Shown piece after piece: positions 26,215-44,765 of a stretch of DNA of 64,000 bases. The notes below the pieces were generated by a model that saw only the letters and a program-made list of their open reading frames with translations, ran no database searches and was not told the origin of the DNA. This DNA comes from Campylobacter concisus ATCC 51562 (GTDB lineage: Bacteria > Campylobacterota > Campylobacteria > Campylobacterales > Campylobacteraceae), in contig NZ_ANNI01000003.1 in assembly GCF_000466745.1 (NCBI RefSeq), positions 186,001-250,000 on the forward strand, read 5' to 3'. The stretch's first letter is position 1. Each line of letters starts with the position of its first letter. The position numbers and the translations under genes were made by a program.

Positions 26215-26290
26215 CTATTCTCCTTAAATAAATTTTTGAAATGTTAGCACGGATTATTAAATATATAAAAATTTTTGTTGATAAAATTTA

Positions 26291-26401
26291 TTAGTTTAGA
26301 TAAAAATTAATAATATAACGTATTGATAAAAAAGCTAAACCCACTACGAATGCATATATAGATAAACCGACTAGATTGATGGAAATATAGTCATTTACCA
26401 T
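26291..26401 (-). CDS. Possible 36-residue membrane microprotein
   Basis: In the 372-base gap between the rhodanese gene and tRNA-Arg, a minus-strand frame ATG 26401 to TAA 26291 encodes a short protein. It has a polar start (MVNDYISINL), one clear transmembrane segment (VGLSIYAFVVGLAFLSI) and a basic end (RYIINFYLN). The ribosome site is weak (AGAGAAATTTTATAAAAACAT). The rest of the gap is very AT-rich and I see nothing else in it. It could be a real small membrane protein or chance. Confidence 0.35.
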   Translation of the reverse strand: MVNDYISINLVGLSIYAFVVGLAFLSIRYIINFYLN

Positions 26402-26586
26402 TATGTTTTTATAAAATTTCTCTTTGATATTAGTGATCTTATTTTTAAAAGTTTATTCTTTATTTTTTATCTTACTCTATTTGCCGATATTCATAAGAAT
26501 ATTTTTTATAAATTGCTATATCTTAATTGTATGTTTTGGTATATACCTGTTTGAGTATTTTGTATTTTATAAAGATGATTATATGA

Positions 26587-26663
26587 TGGTGTCCCCAACA
26601 GGGTTCGAACCTGTGGCCTTAGAATTAGGAATTCTACGCTCTATCCAGCTGAGCTATGAGGAC
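26587..26663 (-). tRNA. tRNA-Arg (anticodon CCT)
   Basis: A full cloverleaf with acceptor GTCCTCA / TGGGGAC (one G-T pair), anticodon arm TAGAA-TTCCTAA-TTCTA, T-loop GTTCGAAC and encoded CCA. The anticodon CCT reads AGG. It lies between the fusA operon and the AT-rich gap. No duplicated 3' end that would mark an integration site is seen nearby. Confidence 0.96.
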
Positions 26664-26741
26664 AATTCATATTTTTGTAGATAGATTTTATCAGAATAAA
26701 TAATTTTTGAAGGACAGATTACTCTGCCCTTCTTTGGTTAA

Positions 26742-28820
26742 TTAGCCATTTCTCTTTTTAATGATTTCATCACTTACGTTTTTAGGAACTTCTTCGTAGT
26801 GATCAAATTCCATTGAATAAGTTGCACGACCTTGAGTCATTGAGCGAAGATCTGTTGAATAGCCAAACATTTGAGCTAATGGACAATAAGCTGCAATGAT
26901 CTTTACGCCATTTCTATCATCCATTGAATTTACTTGGCCACGGCGTTTGTTAAGGTCGCCTATAACATCACCCATATACTCTTCTGGAGTTTCAACTTCA
27001 ACCTTCATCATAGGCTCAAGAATAACAGCACCTGCCTTTCTAGCACCTTCCTTGAATCCCATTGAAGCAGCAAGTTTAAATGCCATTTCAGATGAGTCAA
27101 CTTCATGGTAGCTACCATCAAATAGTGTAACTTTAACGTCTTCAACTGGGTAACCAGCAAGAACACCGCTTTGAAGTGCCTCTTTGCAACCTTTTTCAAC
27201 AGCTGGAATATATTCTTTTGGAACAACACCACCTTTGATATCATTAACAAATTCAAATCCACTAGCAGCTGGAAGCGGCTCAATACGTAAAAATACGTGA
27301 CCATATTGGCCACGACCGCCTGATTGTTTAGCATATTTATACTCTTGCTCAACTGTTTTGCGGATAGTTTCGCGGTAAGCAACTTGTGGTTGACCAACTT
27401 CAGCATCAACTTTAAATTCACGAAGCATACGATCAACTATGATCTCCAAGTGAAGCTCACCCATACCGCTAATAATAGTTTGACCACTCTCTTCGTCTGT
27501 ACTAACTCTAAAACTTGGATCTTCTTGAGCTAGTTTTTGAAGAGCGATCGCCATTTTTTCTTGATCTGCTTTTGTTTTTGGCTCAACTGCAACACTGATA
27601 ACTGGCTCTGGGAAGTCCATTCTCTCAAGGATAACTTTATCTTTCTCGCTAGCTAGAGTGTCACCTGTTAGAGTATTTTTTAGACCAACAACAGCACCGA
27701 TCTCACCAGCAAAAAGCTCAGTAATCTCTTCACGTTTATTTGAGTGCATTTTTAGTAAGCGGCCGATTCTCTCTTTGCAGTCTTGAACTGTATTGTAAGC
27801 ATAGCTACCACTTTCAAGGCTTCCTCTATAAACACGGATAAATGTTAGCTGTCCAACAAATGGGTCAGTCATAATCTTAAACGCAAGAGCGGCAAATTCG
27901 CCATCATCTGTACTTTCAACAGTCACTTCAGCGCCATCTTCATAAACACCATTTATCGCTGCGATCTCATCTGGAGCTGGTAAATAATCAACAACAGCAT
28001 CAAGTAGAGGTTGGATACCTTTGTTCTTAAACGCAGTTCCGCAAAGCATAGGCGTGATAGTCATTCTCAAGCAGCCTGCTTTTATGCCTTTTTTAATCTC
28101 TTCTTCACTTAGCTCTTCACCAGCAAAAAATTTCTCCATCAAGCTATCATCTGTCTCTGAAACTGCTTCGATTAGTTTTGCACGGTATTCCTCTGCTTTA
28201 TCTTTAACTTCAGCTGGAATTTCTTCTTCAACATAGTCAGTTGGTTTTTTCTCATCATTCCAAACATAAGCTTTCATTCTTACAAGGTCAACCACACCTC
28301 TAAAGTTATCCTCGGCACCTATAGGAATTTGAATAGGAATTGGGTTTGCTTTTAGTCTTTCCCTGATCTGCTCTTCAACTCTAAAGAAATTTGCACCAAT
28401 TCTATCCATTTTATTAACAAAAACAATTCTTGGTACGTGATATTTATTTGCTTGTCTCCAAACAGTTTCTGATTGTGGTTGAACACCACCAACAGAACAA
28501 AATACTGAAACAGCACCGTCAAGAACACGCATAGAACGCTCAACTTCGATAGTAAAGTCAACGTGTCCCGGAGTGTCGATTAGGTTTATTTGATAACCCT
28601 TCCAAAATGCCGTAGTTGCAGCTGAAGTAATAGTAATACCACGCTCTTTTTCTTGTTCCATCCAGTCCATGGTAGCAGCACCATCATGAACCTCACCTAT
28701 TTTATGGCTCATGCCAGTAAAGAATAAAATTCTCTCACTAGTAGTTGTCTTTCCAGCATCAATGTGAGCCGCAATACCAATATTTCTTACCTTATGTAAA
28801 GGCGTTTTTCTCTCTGCCAT
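26742..28820 (-). CDS. fusA: Elongation factor G
   Basis: EF-G is the translocation GTPase. The G1 motif is [10 protein letters not shown]3 DTPGHVDF and G4 NKMD, with switch [15 protein letters not shown]. Domains II-V follow to the C-terminal [19 protein letters not shown], giving the standard 692 residues. It is the last gene of an rpsL-rpsG-fusA operon. tuf is not in this operon but about 14 kb away with the tRNA cluster. Confidence 0.98.
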   Translation of the reverse strand: MAERKTPLHKVRNIGIAAHIDAGKTTTSERILFFTGMSHKIGEVHDGAATMDWMEQEKERGITITSAATTAFWKGYQINLIDTPGHVDFTIEVERSMRVLDGAVSVFCSVGGVQPQSETVWRQANKYHVPRIVFVNKMDRIGANFFRVEEQIRERLKANPIPIQIPIGAEDNFRGVVDLVRMKAYVWNDEKKPTDYVEEEIPAEVKDKAEEYRAKLIEAVSETDDSLMEKFFAGEELSEEEIKKGIKAGCLRMTITPMLCGTAFKNKGIQPLLDAVVDYLPAPDEIAAINGVYEDGAEVTVESTDDGEFAALAFKIMTDPFVGQLTFIRVYRGSLESGSYAYNTVQDCKERIGRLLKMHSNKREEITELFAGEIGAVVGLKNTLTGDTLASEKDKVILERMDFPEPVISVAVEPKTKADQEKMAIALQKLAQEDPSFRVSTDEESGQTIISGMGELHLEIIVDRMLREFKVDAEVGQPQVAYRETIRKTVEQEYKYAKQSGGRGQYGHVFLRIEPLPAASGFEFVNDIKGGVVPKEYIPAVEKGCKEALQSGVLAGYPVEDVKVTLFDGSYHEVDSSEMAFKLAASMGFKEGARKAGAVILEPMMKVEVETPEEYMGDVIGDLNKRRGQVNSMDDRNGVKIIAAYCPLAQMFGYSTDLRSMTQGRATYSMEFDHYEEVPKNVSDEIIKKRNG

Positions 28821-28832
28821 ATTAATTCTTTC

Positions 28833-29324
<492 letters not shown>

Positions 29325-29381
29325 TTATGAAATTTTACTCAAACGTTTGCAAATTTTAGCAACGTCTGCGAACCTAAATTT

Positions 29382-29780
29382 TTACTTTTTTGTTGCAGCT
29401 GCAGCGCCAGCTTTAGGGCGTTTCGCACCATATTTAGAACGAGAAACTGTTCTTTTTGCAACACCAGCAGTATCAAGTGCACCACGAACGATGTGATATT
29501 TAACACCTGGTAAGTCTTTAACCCTACCGCCGCGAACTAAAACAATACTGTGTTCTTGTAGGTTGTGACCTTCACCGCCGATATAGCTGATGACTTCAAA
29601 ACCGCTTGTTAGCCTGACTTTGGCAACTTTCCTCAAAGCTGAGTTTGGTTTTTTAGGAGTTGTAGTATAAACCCTAGTGCAAACTCCTCTTCTTTGAGGG
29701 CACTCTTTTAACGCTGGAGATTTTGACTTAACAGTCACTTTCTTGCGTTCTTTTCTGACCAATTGATTTATGGTTGGCAC
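29382..29780 (-). CDS. rpsL: Ribosomal protein S12
   Basis: S12 is the decoding-centre protein. The start is GTG at 29780 ([13 protein letters not shown]), with AAAGGAAT seven bases upstream; a further five upstream residues in frame are not part of any S12. The streptomycin-relevant lysines are wild type in [12 protein letters not shown] and [13 protein letters not shown]. The C-terminal tail [13 protein letters not shown] is longer and more Ala-rich than in E. coli, which is common in this class. It is the first gene of the str operon. Confidence 0.97.
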   Translation of the reverse strand: MPTINQLVRKERKKVTVKSKSPALKECPQRRGVCTRVYTTTPKKPNSALRKVAKVRLTSGFEVISYIGGEGHNLQEHSIVLVRGGRVKDLPGVKYHIVRGALDTAGVAKRTVSRSKYGAKRPKAGAAAATKK

Positions 29781-29911
29781 AATAATTCCTTTCAACTAAA
29801 TTTATTAAAAAGACCTAATTTTATTTAAAATAAACTTAAATAACGGTTAATAAGTTAGACTTACTCATCTAATTCTTGATTTTATAAAAACTCTGCTGTC
29901 TTTATTTTGTA

Positions 29912-30301
29912 TTAGTCTTGTTTGATAGCATATTTGCCACTACCTATCAAAAGAATACAAAGTGAAATAGCAATATAAAGGTAAATAAGTTCTGATTTAA
30001 AACCATTAACTTCATTTAATGCAAATAAATTTGTAAATCCATAGTACGAGTATAAAATAGTAATACTAGTACCTAAAACTAGGATAGCACCCACTCTTGA
30101 ATAAAAACCAATAATTAACATAATGGGTGCTAAGACCTCTCCAAGGTAAGAAAAATATGCCAAAAATCCAGGTAAACCAGCATTTACTAATACACCTTTT
30201 ACTCCACTAAGTCCATGTAAAATTTTACCAAAACCATGCATAAAAAGGCAGATACCAAGTCCTAAACGTATAAATAAAAGTCCAAGATCAACGTTTTTCA
30301 T
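29912..30301 (-). CDS. DoxX family membrane protein
   Basis: This 129-residue protein has four hydrophobic helices and the DoxX-type opening LGLLFIRLGLGICLFMHGFGKILHGL, with conserved His and Gly-Lys residues after helix 1, and GEVLAPIMLIIGFYSRVGA in the middle. Some DoxX family members are linked to thiol or respiratory redox functions, but the role of this one is unknown. It stands alone between rpoC and rpsL on the same strand. Confidence 0.85.
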   Translation of the reverse strand: MKNVDLGLLFIRLGLGICLFMHGFGKILHGLSGVKGVLVNAGLPGFLAYFSYLGEVLAPIMLIIGFYSRVGAILVLGTSITILYSYYGFTNLFALNEVNGFKSELIYLYIAISLCILLIGSGKYAIKQD

Positions 30302-30393
30302 AAATTCTCCATGATGTGATTTAAAGATAAGGATTTTATTAGGTGACAGTTAATAGCTTGTAAATTTTTAATTGATTTAATTCTATAAAGAGA

Positions 30394-30418
30394 TTAAGCC
30401 CCAAAAATAGGGGCTTAA
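30394..30418 (-). terminator. Terminator of the rpoBC operon
   Basis: A perfect nine-base-pair stem TTAAGCCCC / GGGGCTTAA with a seven-base loop starts five bases after the rpoC stop. The minus-strand tail ATCTCTTTATAG is moderately T-rich. Confidence 0.75.
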
Positions 30419-30422
30419 AGGA

Positions 30423-39111
<8,689 letters not shown>

Positions 39112-39136
39112 TTAACAAGGCATCTAAAATTTAAAA

Positions 39137-39160
39137 AAGAGAGAGCCTGTGCCCTCTCTT
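39137..39160 (-). terminator. Attenuator-type hairpin between rplL and rpoB
   Basis: A seven-base-pair AAGAGAG / CTCTCTT stem with further internal pairing is followed on the minus strand by TTTTAAATTTTAG. It is a complete intrinsic terminator structure within the rplKAJL-rpoBC run. This position matches the partial terminator known between rplL and rpoB in E. coli, which lowers polymerase-subunit expression relative to L7/L12. Confidence 0.75.
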
Positions 39161-39187
39161 GAAATATTAAGCTCAAATAATAAAAAA

Positions 39188-39568
39188 TTATTTAAGTTCA
39201 ACCTTAGCACCAGCTTCTTCAAGCTCTTTTTTAGCTGCCTCAGCCTCATCTTTGCTAACACCTTCTTTAAGAACAGATGGTGTTCCCTCAACTGCGTCTT
39301 TAGCTTCTTTAAGACCAAGACCAGTAAGCGCTCTAACAACTTTAATAACGTTGATTTTCTTATCACCAGAATCAACCAAAACAATGTTAAATTCTGTTTT
39401 TTCCTCTGCTGCAGCTGCTGCACCACCTGCTGCAACAGCACCACCTGCTACCATTACAGGAGCAGCGCTAACACCAAATTTCTCTTCGAACTCTTTTACA
39501 AGTTCACTAAGCTCAAGTACAGAAAGATTAGATATAAACTCTAATACATCTTCTTTAGTAATTGCCAT
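39188..39568 (-). CDS. rplL: Ribosomal protein L7/L12
   Basis: This is the stalk protein that recruits translational GTPases. The N-terminal dimerisation domain ([20 protein letters not shown]) is followed by an Ala/Gly-rich hinge ([20 protein letters not shown]). The C-terminal domain contains [20 protein letters not shown] and [20 protein letters not shown]. The 126-residue length is normal. It lies next to rplJ, as needed for the L10(L12)n stalk. Confidence 0.97.
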   Translation of the reverse strand: MAITKEDVLEFISNLSVLELSELVKEFEEKFGVSAAPVMVAGGAVAAGGAAAAAEEKTEFNIVLVDSGDKKINVIKVVRALTGLGLKEAKDAVEGTPSVLKEGVSKDEAEAAKKELEEAGAKVELK

Positions 39569-39597
39569 TTTTAATCCTTATTATTTTTTAATTTTAA

Positions 39598-40083
39598 TTA
39601 AGCTGATTGTTCTTTTTTCTCTTTAAGCGCATTCAAACCAATTGTGAAATTTTGAATTGGCGCATTCCAAACTTGTAAAAGCATCGCAATAAGCTCATCA
39701 CGGCTAGGCATTTTAGATAGAGCTTTAACTTTATCAACGCTAGCAACTTCGCCATCAATATAAGCTGTTTTTATTTTGAAAAGATCAGCATTAGACTCTT
39801 CAAATTTTGCGGCTACTTTAGTTACTGCTAATTGATCTTCACTCCAAAGATAGATATTTGTATCTTTGAGTTCCATTCCAACTTTATCAGAATTTTTAAG
39901 AGCAATATTTGCAAGAGTATTTTTAATAACCTGAACTTTTACATTTTGTTCTTTAGCAGAATTTCTTAAAACTTCAAGTTTCTTTACTGAAAGGCCACGA
40001 TAGTCACAAACTACAATAGCTTCAGCAGTTTTAAATTCACTCTCTAATTTTGCAACAACTTCAGTTTTTTCGTTACGTGTCAC
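39598..40083 (-). CDS. rplJ: Ribosomal protein L10
   Basis: L10 anchors the L7/L12 stalk to 23S rRNA and, bound to L12, represses its own mRNA in other bacteria. The start is GTG at 40083 ([17 protein letters not shown]), with AAAGGAG directly upstream. In-frame sequence further 5' has no ribosome site and falls in the putative leader. Signature: [18 protein letters not shown] and KNTLANIAL. Length 161 residues. Confidence 0.95.
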   Translation of the reverse strand: MTRNEKTEVVAKLESEFKTAEAIVVCDYRGLSVKKLEVLRNSAKEQNVKVQVIKNTLANIALKNSDKVGMELKDTNIYLWSEDQLAVTKVAAKFEESNADLFKIKTAYIDGEVASVDKVKALSKMPSRDELIAMLLQVWNAPIQNFTIGLNALKEKKEQSA

Positions 40084-40188
40084 TTTTTCTCCTTTCTGAC
40101 CGGTAATTTCAAGCAGAGCGGGTCGAATCAATTAAGCCCAATGGCCTCGGCTATCTCCAATCTAAGATATAAATTTTAATTTTTAGTT
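40084..40188 (-). promoter_or_regulatory. Putative L10 leader (ribosomal protein autoregulatory RNA)
   Basis: The 105 bases between rplA and rplJ contain GC-rich complementary words on the minus strand (AGCCGAGGCCATTGGGCTTAA, then GACCCGC) just before the rplJ ribosome site. Position and a GCCGAGGC-type element fit the L10(L12) leader class. The fold was not computed. Confidence 0.45.
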
Positions 40189-40890
40189 TTATTTTAAGTC
40201 CATAACTTCTTGAGTATCAAGAGCTATAGATGGGCTCATTGTCAAAGACAACGAAGCATTTTTAACATATCTACCCTTTGCAGTTGCAGGTTTATGTTTA
40301 TTAATCGCTTTAATAAATGTTGAAATATTTTCATTTAATTGTTCTTTAGTAAAATTAACTTTACCAAGGCCTGCATGTATATTTCCTTGCTTATCAACAC
40401 GGAAATTTACTTGACCACTTTTTGCATTATTAACAGCTTGTGCAACATCCATTGTGACTGTACCAGTTTTTGGATTTGGCATTAATCCTTTTGGTCCTAA
40501 AATTCTACCGACCTTACCTACAAGACCCATTAAATTTGGAGTAGCTATAAGAACATCAAAATTCATTATACCTTTTTGAATATCTTCGACCAAATCATCT
40601 GCGCCAACAATATCAGCACCAGCTGCTTTTGCCTCATCAGCTTTAGCATCTTTAGCAATAACAGCAACTCTTACAGTTTTACCTGTACCGGCCGGCAAAA
40701 CGACTGAGCCACGAACCATTTGATCAGCATGTCTTGGATCAACATTTAATTTTAATGCAATCTCAACCGTTTCATTAAATTTAGCAGAAGCCAGAGTTTT
40801 AACTGTATCAATAGCCTCGCTAAGGTTATAAATTTTATCTTGCTCTACTTTTTTGAGCAATTCTTGAAATCTCTTGCTAGTTTTTCCCAT
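40189..40890 (-). CDS. rplA: Ribosomal protein L1
   Basis: This is the L1-stalk protein and translational repressor of the rplKA unit. The 233-residue product starts [19 protein letters not shown], contains the RNA-binding strand region [20 protein letters not shown], and carries the signature [20 protein letters not shown] followed by PKTGTV. It follows rplK on the same strand. Confidence 0.97.
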   Translation of the reverse strand: MGKTSKRFQELLKKVEQDKIYNLSEAIDTVKTLASAKFNETVEIALKLNVDPRHADQMVRGSVVLPAGTGKTVRVAVIAKDAKADEAKAAGADIVGADDLVEDIQKGIMNFDVLIATPNLMGLVGKVGRILGPKGLMPNPKTGTVTMDVAQAVNNAKSGQVNFRVDKQGNIHAGLGKVNFTKEQLNENISTFIKAINKHKPATAKGRYVKNASLSLTMSPSIALDTQEVMDLK

Positions 40891-40949
40891 AAATTTCTCC
40901 GCATATATATTGCTTCCGTCTTTTGCTAATCAACCTGACGGTAAAGGCT

Positions 40950-41375
40950 TTAGTCTACTACTTCGACACCCATTGAGCGAGCTGAGCCAGCAATAATCTT
41001 AGCTGCTTGCTCTTTATCATTTGTATTCAAATCAACAAGTTTTTTCTCAACTATTTCTAGAACTTGAGCTTTTGTTAATTTGCCTACTTTATTTTTTAAA
41101 GGATTATCAGTTCCTTTTGTTATACCTGCAGCCTTTTTAATAAGATCTGTAGCAGGAGGCTGTTTTGTGATAAATGTAAAACTTTTATCAGCATAAACAG
41201 TTATAACAACTGGAATATTAAACCCAACCATATCTTTTGTTCTTTCATTAAAGGCTTTACAAAATTCCATAATATTAACACCTTTTTGTCCAAGAGCTGG
41301 ACCAACTGGTGGACTAGGATTTGCTTTTGTTGCAGCAATTTGTAATTTTATTTCACCTATAACTTTTTTAGCCAT
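40950..41375 (-). CDS. rplK: Ribosomal protein L11
   Basis: L11 belongs to the GTPase-associated centre. The 141-residue protein has the N-terminal [20 protein letters not shown] then [17 protein letters not shown], and the C-terminal 23S-binding domain with [19 protein letters not shown] and [16 protein letters not shown]. It lies ten bases downstream of nusG. Confidence 0.97.
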   Translation of the reverse strand: MAKKVIGEIKLQIAATKANPSPPVGPALGQKGVNIMEFCKAFNERTKDMVGFNIPVVITVYADKSFTFITKQPPATDLIKKAAGITKGTDNPLKNKVGKLTKAQVLEIVEKKLVDLNTNDKEQAAKIIAGSARSMGVEVVD

Positions 41376-41385
41376 TTCTTGCTCC

Positions 41386-41916
41386 TTAAATTATCTTCTC
41401 AACTTGTGAATACAAAATATCAACAGGGGTACTTCTACCAAAAATAGAAACATTAAGTCTAAGTTTGCCATGTATCATGTCATATTCTTCAACAATACCT
41501 GTAAAGTTAGCAAAAGGACCTTCTGTTATACGAACACTCTCACCATCCTCAAAGAATATCTTAGGTTTTGGTGCAGCCCTTTTTTGAACTTTTTCCAAAA
41601 TAGTATTTATATCTTTTTCAGATAATGGCGTAGGTTTTTTAGCCTCACCAATAAAACGTCCAACTTTTGGTAAAGATTGAATCCTGTGCCAAAGAGCCGT
41701 ATCAAGATCTAAGCACGCAAAAGCATAACCTGGGTAAAGAGTTCTTTCGTTGATTTTTTGCTTACCATTTTTTATTTCTATTACGTCTTCTGTAGGAACT
41801 ATAATTTCTTTTAGTTGATCTTCTATTCCATGATCTTTTACTAAGTTTTCAATTCCTCTTTTTACTGCCATTTCGCTTCCAGCGTAAGTCTGTATAGCAT
41901 ACCATTTATGTGACAT
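41386..41916 (-). CDS. nusG: Transcription antitermination/elongation factor NusG
   Basis: NusG binds RNA polymerase and links it to the ribosome or Rho. From ATG 41916 ([20 protein letters not shown]) it is 176 residues: an NGN domain and a C-terminal KOW domain with [20 protein letters not shown]. The upstream in-frame extension runs into secE and lacks a ribosome site. secE precedes it by 16 bases. Confidence 0.97.
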   Translation of the reverse strand: MSHKWYAIQTYAGSEMAVKRGIENLVKDHGIEDQLKEIIVPTEDVIEIKNGKQKINERTLYPGYAFACLDLDTALWHRIQSLPKVGRFIGEAKKPTPLSEKDINTILEKVQKRAAPKPKIFFEDGESVRITEGPFANFTGIVEEYDMIHGKLRLNVSIFGRSTPVDILYSQVEKII

Positions 41917-41932
41917 TACTTCTTCCCTTATA

Positions 41933-42112
41933 TCATATAACTTTAGATAAAACAAAGGACATAATAACATCAACAAGAGCTAAAAAAAGTGATACAACAG
42001 CAACTACGATAAAAACTGCAAAAAAAGCATTTCTAATTTGTTCTTTTGTAGGATAGATAACCTTCATTATTTCCAATTTAGAAAGCCTAATATAATTTAT
42101 AATTTTTTCCAT
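41933..42112 (-). CDS. secE: Preprotein translocase subunit SecE
   Basis: This is the essential single-span clamp of SecY. The 59-residue product (MEKIINYIRLSKLEIMKVIY then PTKEQ) has the conserved amphipathic segment SKLEIMKVIYPTKEQ and one transmembrane helix (AFFAVFIVVAVVSLFLALVDV). The start at 42112 has TAAGGTTAAG upstream and sits 17 bases after the tRNA-Trp gene. An in-frame extension would be a translation of the tRNA and is rejected. Confidence 0.95.
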   Translation of the reverse strand: MEKIINYIRLSKLEIMKVIYPTKEQIRNAFFAVFIVVAVVSLFLALVDVIMSFVLSKVI

Positions 42113-42129
42113 AATCTTAACCTTAGTCG

Positions 42130-42205
42130 TGGCAGGGCAAGAGGGATTCGAACCCCCAACCATTGGATTTGGAATCCAGCGCTCTACCGTTGGAGCTATT
42201 GCCCT
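42130..42205 (-). tRNA. tRNA-Trp (anticodon CCA)
   Basis: Cloverleaf with acceptor AGGGCAA / TTGCCCT, anticodon loop TTCCAAA, T-loop TTCGAAT and encoded CCA. The first pair of the anticodon stem (CTGGA / TCCAA) is a C-A mismatch. It lies between rpmG and secE, the usual place in this class. Confidence 0.96.
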
Positions 42206-42218
42206 AATAGCTTCTTAA

Positions 42219-42377
42219 TTAACTTTTTAATTTAACTTCTTTATGAATAGTATGTTTTTTTAATCTTGGGCAATACTTTTTAAGTTCAACTTTATCCGTA
42301 GTAGTTTTACTATTTTTAGTTGTTGTATAATTTATATCACCACTTTCGGAGCATTTTAAACCAATTTTAATTCTCAT
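42219..42377 (-). CDS. rpmG: Ribosomal protein L33
   Basis: This short gene of 52 codons encodes [20 protein letters not shown] followed by KNSKTTT and [17 protein letters not shown], a clear L33. ATG 42377 has AAGGAC upstream. Only one cysteine of each usual CxxC pair is kept (Cys9 and Cys36), so the four-Cys zinc site is absent. It lies between tuf and tRNA-Trp-secE. Confidence 0.93.
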   Translation of the reverse strand: MRIKIGLKCSESGDINYTTTKNSKTTTDKVELKKYCPRLKKHTIHKEVKLKS

Positions 42378-42394
42378 ATAAGTCCTTATTAAGA

Positions 42395-42421
42395 TATCAA
42401 AGGGATATCCTCCCTTTGATA
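42395..42421 (-). terminator. Hairpin between tuf and rpmG
   Basis: A perfect 11-base-pair stem TATCAAAGGGA / TCCCTTTGATA with a five-base loop begins 13 bases after the tuf stop. On the minus strand it is followed by TCTTAATAAGGAC, which is not a T run. It may therefore be a processing or 3'-stabilising structure, or a weak attenuator that lets some tuf transcription reach rpmG-secE-nusG. Confidence 0.6.
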
Positions 42422-42433
42422 AAATTTTATAAA

Positions 42434-43633
42434 TTAACCAAGTATTTTTGAAACAACACCTGAACCAACAGTCCTACCACCTTCACGGATAGCGAAACGA
42501 GTGCCTTCCTCAAGTGCTACTGGAGCAATCAATTCAACAGAAATTCTTACATTATCACCTGGCATAACCATCTCAGTTCCTTCTGGAAGTGTAATTGAAC
42601 CAGTAACATCAGTTGTTCTTACATAGAATTGTGGTCTATAGTTATTAAAGAAAGGAGTATGGCGACCACCTTCTTCTTTTGTCAAGATATAGACTTCGCC
42701 TTCAAATTTTGTATGAGGGGTAATTGATTTAGGTTTGCAAAGAACCATACCACGCTCAACATCCTCTTTCTTAGTACCACGGAGAAGAACGCCAACATTA
42801 TCACCAGCTTCGCCTTGATCCATCTCTTTTCTAAACATTTCAACACCAGTAACTGTTGTTGTTTGAGTTGGCTTAATACCAACAATCTCAATTGTGTCAC
42901 CAACTTTTATAACACCTTTTTCGATTCTACCAGTTACAACCGTACCACGACCTGAAATCGAAAAAACATCTTCAATTGGCATAAGAAGGTCTTTATCTGT
43001 TGCACGAACTGGAGTTGGAATATAGCTATCAACTGCATCCATTAATTCCATAATTTTTGCTGACCATTCGCCATCTTGACCAGCTTTTGCCTCTTCAAGA
43101 GCTTTAAGTGCTGAACCAGAAACAATAGGTGTATCATCGCCTGGGAAATTATACTCATTAAGTAATTCACGGATTTCCATTTCAACCAATTCAAGTAGCT
43201 CTGCATCATCAACCATATCAGCTTTGTTCATGAAAACAACAATGTATGGAACACCAACTTGGCGTGATAATAAAATATGCTCTCTAGTTTGTGGCATTGG
43301 ACCATCAGCTGCAGAAACAACCAGAATAGCTCCATCCATTTGTGCAGCACCTGTAATCATATTTTTTACATAGTCGGCGTGACCAGGGCAGTCAACGTGG
43401 GCATAGTGGCGTTTCTCTGTCTCGTACTCAATATGTGAAGTAGCAATTGTAATACCACGCTCTTTTTCTTCTGGAGCATTATCAATATTATCATAATCTT
43501 TTAGCTCAGCAAGTCCTTTGCGTGAAAGAACAGCAGATATTGCAGCTGTTAATGTAGTTTTACCATGATCTACGTGACCAATAGTACCTATGTTTACGTG
43601 CGGCTTGTTACGTGAAAATTTTTCTTTAGCCAT
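42434..43633 (-). CDS. tuf: Elongation factor Tu
   Basis: EF-Tu delivers aminoacyl-tRNA to the ribosome. From ATG 43633 ([20 protein letters not shown]) it is 399 residues with G1 [10 protein letters not shown]3 [12 protein letters not shown] and G4 NKADMVD, then domains II and III ending [12 protein letters not shown]. The upstream in-frame extension has no family match. It follows four tRNA genes on the same strand, the conserved tRNA-tuf arrangement. It is the only tuf copy in this window. Confidence 0.98.
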   Translation of the reverse strand: MAKEKFSRNKPHVNIGTIGHVDHGKTTLTAAISAVLSRKGLAELKDYDNIDNAPEEKERGITIATSHIEYETEKRHYAHVDCPGHADYVKNMITGAAQMDGAILVVSAADGPMPQTREHILLSRQVGVPYIVVFMNKADMVDDAELLELVEMEIRELLNEYNFPGDDTPIVSGSALKALEEAKAGQDGEWSAKIMELMDAVDSYIPTPVRATDKDLLMPIEDVFSISGRGTVVTGRIEKGVIKVGDTIEIVGIKPTQTTTVTGVEMFRKEMDQGEAGDNVGVLLRGTKKEDVERGMVLCKPKSITPHTKFEGEVYILTKEEGGRHTPFFNNYRPQFYVRTTDVTGSITLPEGTEMVMPGDNVRISVELIAPVALEEGTRFAIREGGRTVGSGVVSKILG

Positions 43634-43706
43634 CTTTTCCTCCGTATGTGATATATGTCTTTTTCTTACCAAATTTGTATAATTATAATAAAATCATATT
43701 AACCAG

Positions 43707-43781
<75 letters not shown>

Positions 43782-43907
43782 GAAAAACGCTTGGCAGAGA
43801 TGATTCCAATTAAATAATACAAACAACTAAAAATTTTGAAAATAAAGTAAGGAATAACTGTGTTTAGCAAAATCTAGATACAGCTCCCAGTTTATTTTCC
43901 CAAATTT

Positions 43908-43984
43908 TGGAGCGGGAAACGGGGCTCGAACCCGCGACCCTCAGCTTGGAAGGCTGATGCTCTAGCCAACTGAGCTACTCCCGC
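43908..43984 (-). tRNA. tRNA-Gly (anticodon TCC)
   Basis: Acceptor GCGGGAG / TTCCCGC, anticodon arm TCAGC-CTTCCAA-GCTGA, T-loop GTTCGAGCC and encoded CCA. It reads GGA/GGG. Confidence 0.96.
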
Positions 43985-43991
43985 ATAACAA

Positions 43992-44076
<85 letters not shown>

Positions 44077-44129
44077 CTAAACATTAATAAACTATTTTGG
44101 TATTTTCTGGTCAAACACTGTTACAAAAA

Positions 44130-44205
44130 TGGAGCTGGTGAACGGACTTGAACCGCCGACCCACTGCTTACAAGGCAGTAGCTCTACCAACTGAGCTACA
44201 CCAGC
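44130..44205 (-). tRNA. tRNA-Thr (anticodon TGT)
   Basis: Acceptor GCTGGTG / TCACCAGC, anticodon arm ACTGC-CTTGTAA-GCAGT, T-loop GTTCAAGTC and encoded CCA. It is the first tRNA of the Thr-Tyr-Gly-Thr-tuf run. Confidence 0.96.
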
Positions 44206-44410
44206 ACCTATTTTGTGAAGTGGTAATTATATATCAAAACAAGGTAAAAGTCAAGGGAAATTTAAAAAATTTTCATAAAAATTAAAATCATAAAATACAG
44301 CCATTTAAGAATACAAATTTTTATTAGATTTAAATCCATAATACATCATTAAGCTTTTATGAAATATGTATAATTTTTATGGTTTTATTTTTTTTAAAAG
44401 CTAAAATTTC

Positions 44411-44416
44411 TATAAT
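44411..44416 (+). promoter_or_regulatory. -10 box for the small membrane coiled-coil gene
   Basis: Perfect TATAAT about 27 bases before the ATG at 44443, upstream of a TATAAGGA ribosome site, with T-rich sequence 20-30 bases further upstream. Confidence 0.55.
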
Positions 44417-44442
44417 TACAAAAAAATATATAAGGATTTATT

Positions 44443-44691
44443 ATGCAATTTTTACCTTGGGCGATAATTTTATTACTAATTTATGTAATTTATTTTCTAA
44501 TGATACGTTACGAGAAAAGAATATCAACCCTTAGCAAATTAATTGAACAAAATAGTGATGGTATTAAAGAAAATAGGGATTTGATTGGACAAAATAGATC
44601 ACTTATTGAAAAAAACAAACACGATATCGAAAAAAATACAAAAGACATCATAACAAATGTTGAAAAAGTAGATATCGATTTGGAAGACTAA
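44443..44691 (+). CDS. Small membrane-anchored coiled-coil protein
   Basis: The 82-residue product has one N-terminal helix (WAIILLLIYVIYFLMI) followed by a charged helix of irregular heptads with repeated N-x-x-x-I steps (ENRDLIGQNRSLIEKNKHDI), ending in acidic residues. It looks like a membrane-tethered coiled coil. I do not recognise it. It stands alone between the tRNA cluster and the 3' end of the secretion operon, on the opposite strand from both. Confidence 0.65.
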   Translation: MQFLPWAIILLLIYVIYFLMIRYEKRISTLSKLIEQNSDGIKENRDLIGQNRSLIEKNKHDIEKNTKDIITNVEKVDIDLED

Positions 44692-44765
44692 AGTTTCTAA
44701 TTTCTTATCTCGGCTATTAATAAATTTGCTAGAATTTTTTATTTAAGATTTTAGCAAATCATTTT

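Noticed and set aside
26587-26663. tRNA-Arg as an integration site for a mobile element
   Set aside because: No integrase, no duplicated tRNA 3' end and no compositional break is seen on either side; the neighbours are housekeeping genes.
26424-26684. Plus-strand 86-codon hydrophobic frame
   Set aside because: Its 3' third is the antisense of tRNA-Arg and the first part has no ribosome site. The hydrophobicity comes from T-rich sequence.
27008-27436. 142-codon minus-strand frame inside fusA
   Set aside because: It lies wholly within fusA in another frame and reads as Leu/Val-rich noise.
39124-39444. Leu/Lys-rich 106-codon minus-strand frame over rplL
   Set aside because: It is a shifted-frame shadow of the rplL Ala/Lys-rich coding sequence.
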